A stretch of 11,059 nt of DNA from Lachnospiraceae bacterium (GTDB lineage: Bacteria > Bacillota_A > Clostridia > Lachnospirales > Lachnospiraceae). Both the position numbers and the translations under genes were made by a program. The first letter of the stretch is position 1. The number at the start of each line of letters is the position of its first letter. Below are positions 6,580-11,059 of this stretch, piece after piece. The notes under the pieces are model-generated. The model was not told the DNA's origin, did not search any database, and saw only the letters and a program-made list of their open reading frames with translations. The stretch lies in NCBI GenBank assembly GCA_017958935.1, contig JAGDBR010000283.1:1-11059 (forward strand). Direction: 5' to 3'.

Positions 6580-8715
6580 ATGGAAAAGAAACTGGATGTG
6601 CTGTTCGGTGAAAACGTCTTTAACGAGGCGGTACAGAAGAGGATGCTCCCGGAAGACGTTTACCGGGAGCTGAAACGCGTGCAGAACGGCGAAGAGGAAC
6701 TGTCGCTGAAGACCGCGGACATCGTCGCGGACGCGATGAAAGAATGGGCGCTCTCGAAAGGCGCGACGCATTACTGCCACTGGTTCCAGCCGCTGACCGG
6801 CATCACCGCCGAAAAGCACGAGGCGTTCCTGAAACGGTCGAACCGTGAAGGCAAGGCGCTGCTGGGCTTCTCCGGAAAAGCGCTGGTACGCGGGGAGTCG
6901 GACGCGTCGTCTTTCCCCTCCGGCGGCCTGCGCGCGACGTTCGAAGCCCGCGGCTACACGACCTGGGACACGACGTCGCCGGTGTTCGTGCGCGAGGACG
7001 CTTCGGGCATGACGCTGTTCATCCCGACAGCCTTGTTCTCGTACGGCGGCGAGGCGCTGGACAAGAAGACACCGTTGCTTCGGTCGGTCCAGGCGCTGAA
7101 CGACCAGGCGCTCCGCCTGATCCGCCTTTTCGGCAACTCGACGAGCAAAAAGATCATTCCGTGCGTCGGCGCGGAGCAGGAATATTTCATCATCGACCGC
7201 GAGAAGTATTTAAAGCGCGAAGACCTGATGTTCGCAGGCCGGACGCTGTTCGGCGCGCATCCCCCGAAGGGGCAGGAGATGGGCGACCATTACATGGGCA
7301 CCATCCCGGAGCGCGTAGGCGCGTACATGCGCGACGTGGACGAGGTCCTGTGGAAGCTGGGCGTGCCGGCAAAGACGCAGCACAACGAAGTCGCGCCCGG
7401 ACAGCACGAACTGGCCACGGTCTATGAGGAATGCAACATCGCGACAGACCACAACCAGCTCGTCATGGAATCGCTGAAGCGGACCGCGAAACGGCTTGGT
7501 CTGGCCTGTCTCCTGATCGAGAAGCCCTACGCGGGCGTGAACGGCTCAGGCAAGCACAACAACTGGTCGCTGATGACGGACGACGGAATTCAGTTTCTGA
7601 ATCCCGGCTCCGAACCGCACAAGAACACCCTGTTCCTTCTTACGCTGGCTTGCGTGATCCGCGCCGTGGACATGCACTCTGATCTTCTGGCAGAGTCGGT
7701 CATGTCGGCCTCGAACGAGAACCGTCTTGGCGGCAATGAAGCCCCGCCCAGCATCATTTCCATGTTCCTGGGCACACAGCTGACCGATCTTCTCAGGCAG
7801 ATCTTGGAGACCGGCGACGCGAAGACCTCGCGGAACGCGGAACTGTTCCGCACCGACGTGTCCTCGCTGGCGAACTTTGACAAGGACGTAACGGACCGGA
7901 ACCGCACCTCGCCCTTTGCCTTCACAGGCAATAAGTTTGAGTTCCGCGCGGTGGGCTCCAAGGATTCTCTTGCGAAACCCAACACGGTGCTGAACACGAT
8001 CGTCACGGAAGCCTTCAAGGAAGCCGGAGACCGTCTGGAAGCCCTTCTTCCGGGAGAAAATGCATCCGCCGAGGCTTGTGAGAAAGCCGCCCGCCAGGTT
8101 GCAGCCGAGTTCATTTCCGAGCATGCGCGTATCGTCTTCAACGGCGACAACTACAGCGAGGACTGGAAGGCGGAGGCCGCGCGCCGCGGACTTCCGATCC
8201 TCCATGGTGTCGTGGAAGCGACCGACTGCCTGCTTCATGAGGACGCGATCGGAATGTTTGACGCGCTGGGCGTCTATTCCAGAAGAGAAACCGAGTCGCG
8301 TGTGGAGATCAAATACGAGACCTACGCGAAATCGATCCGTCTGGAAGCGGTCACGATGATCGACATGGCTGAGCGTTACTACATTCCGGCCGTCATCCGT
8401 TTCGAGGGAAAGATCGCGAAGTCCCTGAACGAAGTGAAGGCAGCTGTTCCCGGTGTGGATACGGCCGTTCAGGAGAAGCTCGTCGAACGGATCTCCGAGA
8501 AGCTTTCGGAGGCCTATTCCGCTATGACCGCACTCCGCGAAGCCGCGGCAGCCTGGAAAGAATTCGACAATGAGCGCGACCGCGCGGTGTTCTCCCGCGA
8601 CACGCTGAAGAGCGCGATGGCAGCGCTCCGCGCGCCCATTGACAAGCTCGAGCGTATGGTGTCCCGCGCCGACTGGCCGGTCCCGACCTATGCCGAACTG
8701 ATGGATGAAAACTGA
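6580..8715 (+). CDS. glnN: Glutamine synthetase type III
   Basis: Catalyses ATP-dependent amidation of glutamate to glutamine, the main ammonium-assimilation step in many anaerobes. The 711-residue length is typical of GSIII, much longer than type I (about 450-470). Diagnostic motifs in order are GAEQEYFIID (197-206), NEVAPGQHEL (269-278) with the metal and glutamate ligands, NGSGKHNNWSL (321-331) for nucleotide and glutamate binding, NENRLGGNEAPPSI (about 379-392), and NKFEFRAVGS (451-460). The start is ATG 6580 with AGAGGG (6567-6572) seven bases away. The in-frame ATG at 6538 lies within the promoter spacer and cannot be on the predicted transcript. GSIII proteins form double hexameric rings. 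The gene is apparently monocistronic, flanked by its own promoter and the hairpin at 8730-8755. No amtB or GlnK gene is nearby. Confidence 0.97.
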   Translation: MEKKLDVLFGENVFNEAVQKRMLPEDVYRELKRVQNGEEELSLKTADIVADAMKEWALSKGATHYCHWFQPLTGITAEKHEAFLKRSNREGKALLGFSGKALVRGESDASSFPSGGLRATFEARGYTTWDTTSPVFVREDASGMTLFIPTALFSYGGEALDKKTPLLRSVQALNDQALRLIRLFGNSTSKKIIPCVGAEQEYFIIDREKYLKREDLMFAGRTLFGAHPPKGQEMGDHYMGTIPERVGAYMRDVDEVLWKLGVPAKTQHNEVAPGQHELATVYEECNIATDHNQLVMESLKRTAKRLGLACLLIEKPYAGVNGSGKHNNWSLMTDDGIQFLNPGSEPHKNTLFLLTLACVIRAVDMHSDLLAESVMSASNENRLGGNEAPPSIISMFLGTQLTDLLRQILETGDAKTSRNAELFRTDVSSLANFDKDVTDRNRTSPFAFTGNKFEFRAVGSKDSLAKPNTVLNTIVTEAFKEAGDRLEALLPGENASAEACEKAARQVAAEFISEHARIVFNGDNYSEDWKAEAARRGLPILHGVVEATDCLLHEDAIGMFDALGVYSRRETESRVEIKYETYAKSIRLEAVTMIDMAERYYIPAVIRFEGKIAKSLNEVKAAVPGVDTAVQEKLVERISEKLSEAYSAMTALREAAAAWKEFDNERDRAVFSRDTLKSAMAALRAPIDKLERMVSRADWPVPTYAELMDEN

Positions 8716-8729
8716 TCATTATGCTGATG

Positions 8730-8755
8730 AGCGCCCGCCTTTTGGCGGGCGCTTT
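8730..8755 (+). terminator. Hairpin terminator after glnN
   Basis: A perfect 10-bp inverted repeat AGCGCCCGCC/GGCGGGCGCT with loop TTTT, followed by only two further T residues. The stem is very stable but the T-tract is short, so termination may be partial. It ends about 6 bases before the ribosome binding site of the next gene. Confidence 0.82.
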
Positions 8756-8775
8756 GCAAAGAGGAAGAAAAGCAC

Positions 8776-9477
8776 ATGCTGACAAGTTACAAACCGGAAT
8801 ACCCGGAGCTCTGGTTCAGGCAATTCATGCTTTCCGATCCGGAGACGATGTCTTATAATCATGCATGGGGAGGCACGATCTCATTTCCGGAAGAACGATG
8901 GCAGGAGTGGTATGACTTCTGGATCCGCGAGCCCGAGGGCAAGCGTTTCTACCGGTACCTCCGGGATGAGACCGGCGCCTTTGTCGGAGAGATCGCATAT
9001 CATTTTGACCCGGAGCTCAACGGTTTCATCGCAAATGTCATCGTGCTCGCAAGCCACCGGGGCAAAGGCTATGGCGGCGAGGCATTGGACCTTTTATGCG
9101 CCGTAGCCGCGAAAAACGGAGTCTCCGTTCTTTACGATGACATCGCGATCGACAATCCGGCGGTCACCCTGTTCAAGAAGTATGGCTTCACAGAAGAATC
9201 CCGCACGGAAGAGAAGATCATTCTGAAGAAAGAGCTGCATGCCATGGATCAGAAGAAAGTTCGAAAATCCCTGCTGATCAAAGACACCACACGCGAGGAA
9301 AGGGAACAAATCGTCCATCAGGCGCTCTGGGGCGCCTGCGGGATCGACTGCGAGTTCTGCTCGGGCTGCGACAATCGCGGGGGCGGCAGGATCGAAAGCA
9401 TTTATCAGCCTTATATTGACGGACTGAAGGAGATCCGGGAGATCAATGCGGAGTACCGCGCTCCGTTTGTCCGTTAA
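8776..9477 (+). CDS. GNAT N-acetyltransferase with C-terminal four-cysteine module
   Basis: A 233-residue protein in two parts. Residues 1 to about 155 form a GNAT acyl-CoA-dependent acetyltransferase. The acetyl-CoA pyrophosphate loop HRGKGYG (94-100) lies in the strand-helix segment VIVLASHRGKGYGGEAL, and the late motif IDNPAVTLFKKYGF is typical. The substrate is unknown. Residues 157-233 (from Met157) form an unrelated small module with the segment KSLLIKDTTREEREQIV and the cluster Cys188-x3-Cys192-x2-Cys195-x2-Cys198, which could bind Zn or an Fe-S cluster. It resembles small stand-alone clostridial proteins I recall, so this may be a gene fusion, or a second start at ATG 9244 may be used. 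The gene start is ATG 8776 with GAGGAAG about 8 bases away. Codons are less GC-rich than in the genes to the left. Confidence 0.82.
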   Translation: MLTSYKPEYPELWFRQFMLSDPETMSYNHAWGGTISFPEERWQEWYDFWIREPEGKRFYRYLRDETGAFVGEIAYHFDPELNGFIANVIVLASHRGKGYGGEALDLLCAVAAKNGVSVLYDDIAIDNPAVTLFKKYGFTEESRTEEKIILKKELHAMDQKKVRKSLLIKDTTREEREQIVHQALWGACGIDCEFCSGCDNRGGGRIESIYQPYIDGLKEIREINAEYRAPFVR

Positions 9478-9532
9478 GCCCAAGATCCGCATTCCACGGC
9501 CATCGCTGTATGAGAAGGCAGAAGGGAGAAGC

Positions 9533-10759
9533 ATGTACACGAAAGAAGAATTTCTTCAAGACTGCCGCACTGTTTTTGAACATACCGACGGTAACATTGC
9601 GGACATTCCCGGAATCGGAAAGGTCGTGATGTACGAGGCACCGCTGATTGGATTCGGGCGCGCAGACGATCCGCTCTTCGAGAAATACAAAGAGCCTGAG
9701 GTCATCGGGCCGAATTACCTTACGCCGAAGGAATGGTTCCCCAAGGCCAGGACCGTGGTCTCATTCTTCCTGCCTTTCACGGAAGCAGTGAGTTCCACAA
9801 ACCGCGCATTGAAGACGGATCCCTCCCCGGAATGGCTGTACGCGAGAATCGAAGGCCAGGAATTCATCAATCGGTTTACAAGAAACCTTCAGAAATGCCT
9901 GGAAGAAAAAGAGATCGCAAGCTGCCTGCCGTTCCAGGACCCGCGCTATTCGGTCATTTTAGAGCAGACGACAATGAATGGCGCCCCGGATCTTCATGCG
10001 GACAGCAGATGGTCCGAACGTCATGCCGCATATGTTTCAGGGCTTGGAACCTTCGGATTGTCCAGAAGTTTGATTACGGAGAAAGGCACCGCAGGCAGGT
10101 TCACAAGCATCCTGGTTTCGGAAGAATTCAAGCCCACAGAGCGCAAGTACACCGGCATTTATGATTACTGCACCCGCTGCGGCGCCTGCGCCAGAAAATG
10201 TCCGGCTCAGGCGATCTCGCTCGAGTACGGTAAGAACAACGCTGTCTGCAGAGCTTATCTGAAGGGGATGAATGAAAAATACGCACCGCGGTACGGCTGC
10301 GGCAAATGCCAGGTCGGCGTCCCCTGTGAACGGACGGCGCCCGGATTAAATGTTGCCCGCCGAAGCGACTGGAAGACGACCCCCATGCCGGATCGGCATG
10401 AGACTTTCGTGCTGCACAGGGCTTTGAGCAGCAAAGAAATGGATGCGCTCCGCCTCGGCAATGTTCCGCAGGCGATGGAAGACAAGTGGTTCTGGTATAT
10501 GGAAGGATCCACGCTCTGGGCGCACCGCAGCTGGACAGGATACTGCATTTACCGGATCGACTTCAAAGACGACCAGAATCATGTCGTGACGGTCAACCGT
10601 GATCCCAGGCAGTACAAGTGTACCAGCATTGAGGAAGACATTTCGGCGCTGAACAAACTATTGGACTGGTGGACCGAGGCGCCTTATGATCATTATCAGG
10701 AGTGGCTTTCGGAGACATACGATGCACTGAAGAAGGCAGATGAGGAGAAACCCGTATGA
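9533..10759 (+). CDS. QueG-like 4Fe-4S protein (epoxyqueuosine reductase-like) fused to an unrecognised C-terminal domain
   Basis: A 408-residue protein. Residues 1 to about 270 resemble the core of epoxyqueuosine reductase-related proteins (COG1600). They include the segment AAYVSGLGTFGLSRSLIT (165-182) and a ferredoxin domain with Cys213, 216, 219 and 223 (CTRCGACARKC) and Cys239, 256, 259 and 265, fitting two [4Fe-4S] clusters. True QueG reduces the epoxide of the queuosine precursor in tRNA using cobalamin. That role is not assured here, because no HEAT-repeat C-terminus is present. Instead, residues about 285-408 form a separate domain with WFWYMEG, HRSWTGYCIYRIDF and NRDPRQYKCT motifs, of unknown function. 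The start is ATG 9533 with GAAGGGAG (9521-9528) upstream. The frame is open back to at least 9446, but earlier starts overlap the preceding gene. It is probably in an operon with the flanking genes. Confidence 0.82.
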   Translation: MYTKEEFLQDCRTVFEHTDGNIADIPGIGKVVMYEAPLIGFGRADDPLFEKYKEPEVIGPNYLTPKEWFPKARTVVSFFLPFTEAVSSTNRALKTDPSPEWLYARIEGQEFINRFTRNLQKCLEEKEIASCLPFQDPRYSVILEQTTMNGAPDLHADSRWSERHAAYVSGLGTFGLSRSLITEKGTAGRFTSILVSEEFKPTERKYTGIYDYCTRCGACARKCPAQAISLEYGKNNAVCRAYLKGMNEKYAPRYGCGKCQVGVPCERTAPGLNVARRSDWKTTPMPDRHETFVLHRALSSKEMDALRLGNVPQAMEDKWFWYMEGSTLWAHRSWTGYCIYRIDFKDDQNHVVTVNRDPRQYKCTSIEEDISALNKLLDWWTEAPYDHYQEWLSETYDALKKADEEKPV

Positions 10760-11059
10760 CCGACACGATCTGGTTTATTCTGACAGGTGTCTTGTTCGTC
10801 CTGCTGGGCGTTTTATTTGCCGTGCTTGGCTGGCTGATCTGGAAGAAGCAGAACATGAACCTGATCATCCGTTATCACTGCGACAAAGTCCGTGAAGAGA
10901 ACAAAGAAGCCTATTGCAAGCTTGCCGGAAGCGGCGTGCTTCTCATGGGACTTGGCTTTCTCCTTTCCGGGATCTGCACGGTGTTCTTTCAGTCTGTTCT
11001 CACCTTTATTCCAATGGCAGCCGGGCTGGTGATCGGAATCGCGCTTCTGATATCAGCAG
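10756..11059 (+). CDS. Small integral membrane protein, possibly DUF3784-like (truncated by window edge)
   Basis: The first 101 codons of a gene running off the right edge without a stop. ATG 10756 overlaps the TGA of the preceding gene (ATGA), with AGGAG at 10743-10747, which indicates translational coupling. The N-terminus is a membrane segment (residues about 5-29, rich in Leu, Val and Phe), followed by the positively charged KK and a soluble stretch containing IIRYHCDKVREENKEAYCKL. Two further hydrophobic segments follow (about 56-75 and 83-101). The layout resembles small DUF3784-type membrane proteins of clostridia, but that assignment is tentative and no function is proposed. Confidence 0.8.
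   Translation, partial: MTDTIWFILTGVLFVLLGVLFAVLGWLIWKKQNMNLIIRYHCDKVREENKEAYCKLAGSGVLLMGLGFLLSGICTVFFQSVLTFIPMAAGLVIGIALLISA

Overview
The window looks like chromosomal DNA from a GC-rich member of the Bacillota (Firmicutes), most likely a clostridial or Lachnospiraceae-like gut anaerobe. The support is a type III glutamine synthetase, a DUF5688 protein (a family I associate with that group), strong AAGGAG-type ribosome binding sites, sigma-A-like promoters, tRNA genes without an encoded CCA end, and several oxygen-sensitive iron-sulfur proteins. All genes lie on the + strand. No IS element, phage gene, CRISPR array or origin is visible.

Left part (1-2181): the C-terminal half of a phosphoglucomutase/phosphomannomutase runs in from the left edge and ends in a strong hairpin. 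It is followed by an aldo/keto-reductase-fold protein with a double [4Fe-4S] ferredoxin tail, whose only sensible start codon is CTG at 1042. Centre-left (2182-3987): a good promoter drives tRNA-Pro(CGG) and tRNA-Trp(CCA), which end in an intrinsic terminator placed directly against the ribosome binding site of greA. greA has its own terminator and is followed by a DUF5688 gene.

Centre (4011-8755): two separately promoted genes. The first is an XPD/DinG-like iron-sulfur helicase with an N-terminal RecB/Cas4-like PD-(D/E)XK nuclease domain. The second is glnN, the type III glutamine synthetase, closed by a terminator hairpin.

Right part (8756-11059): a tightly packed accessory block of visibly lower GC. 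It contains a GNAT acetyltransferase fused to a four-cysteine C-terminal module, a QueG-like iron-sulfur protein fused to an unrecognised C-terminal domain (RSWTG/NRDPRQYKCT motifs), and the start of a small membrane protein overlapping by ATGA.

Most of the window is housekeeping. I see no complete new multi-gene system. The best candidates for a second look are the CTG start, the tRNA-terminator-greA arrangement, the nuclease-helicase fusion, and the two odd domain fusions at the right end.
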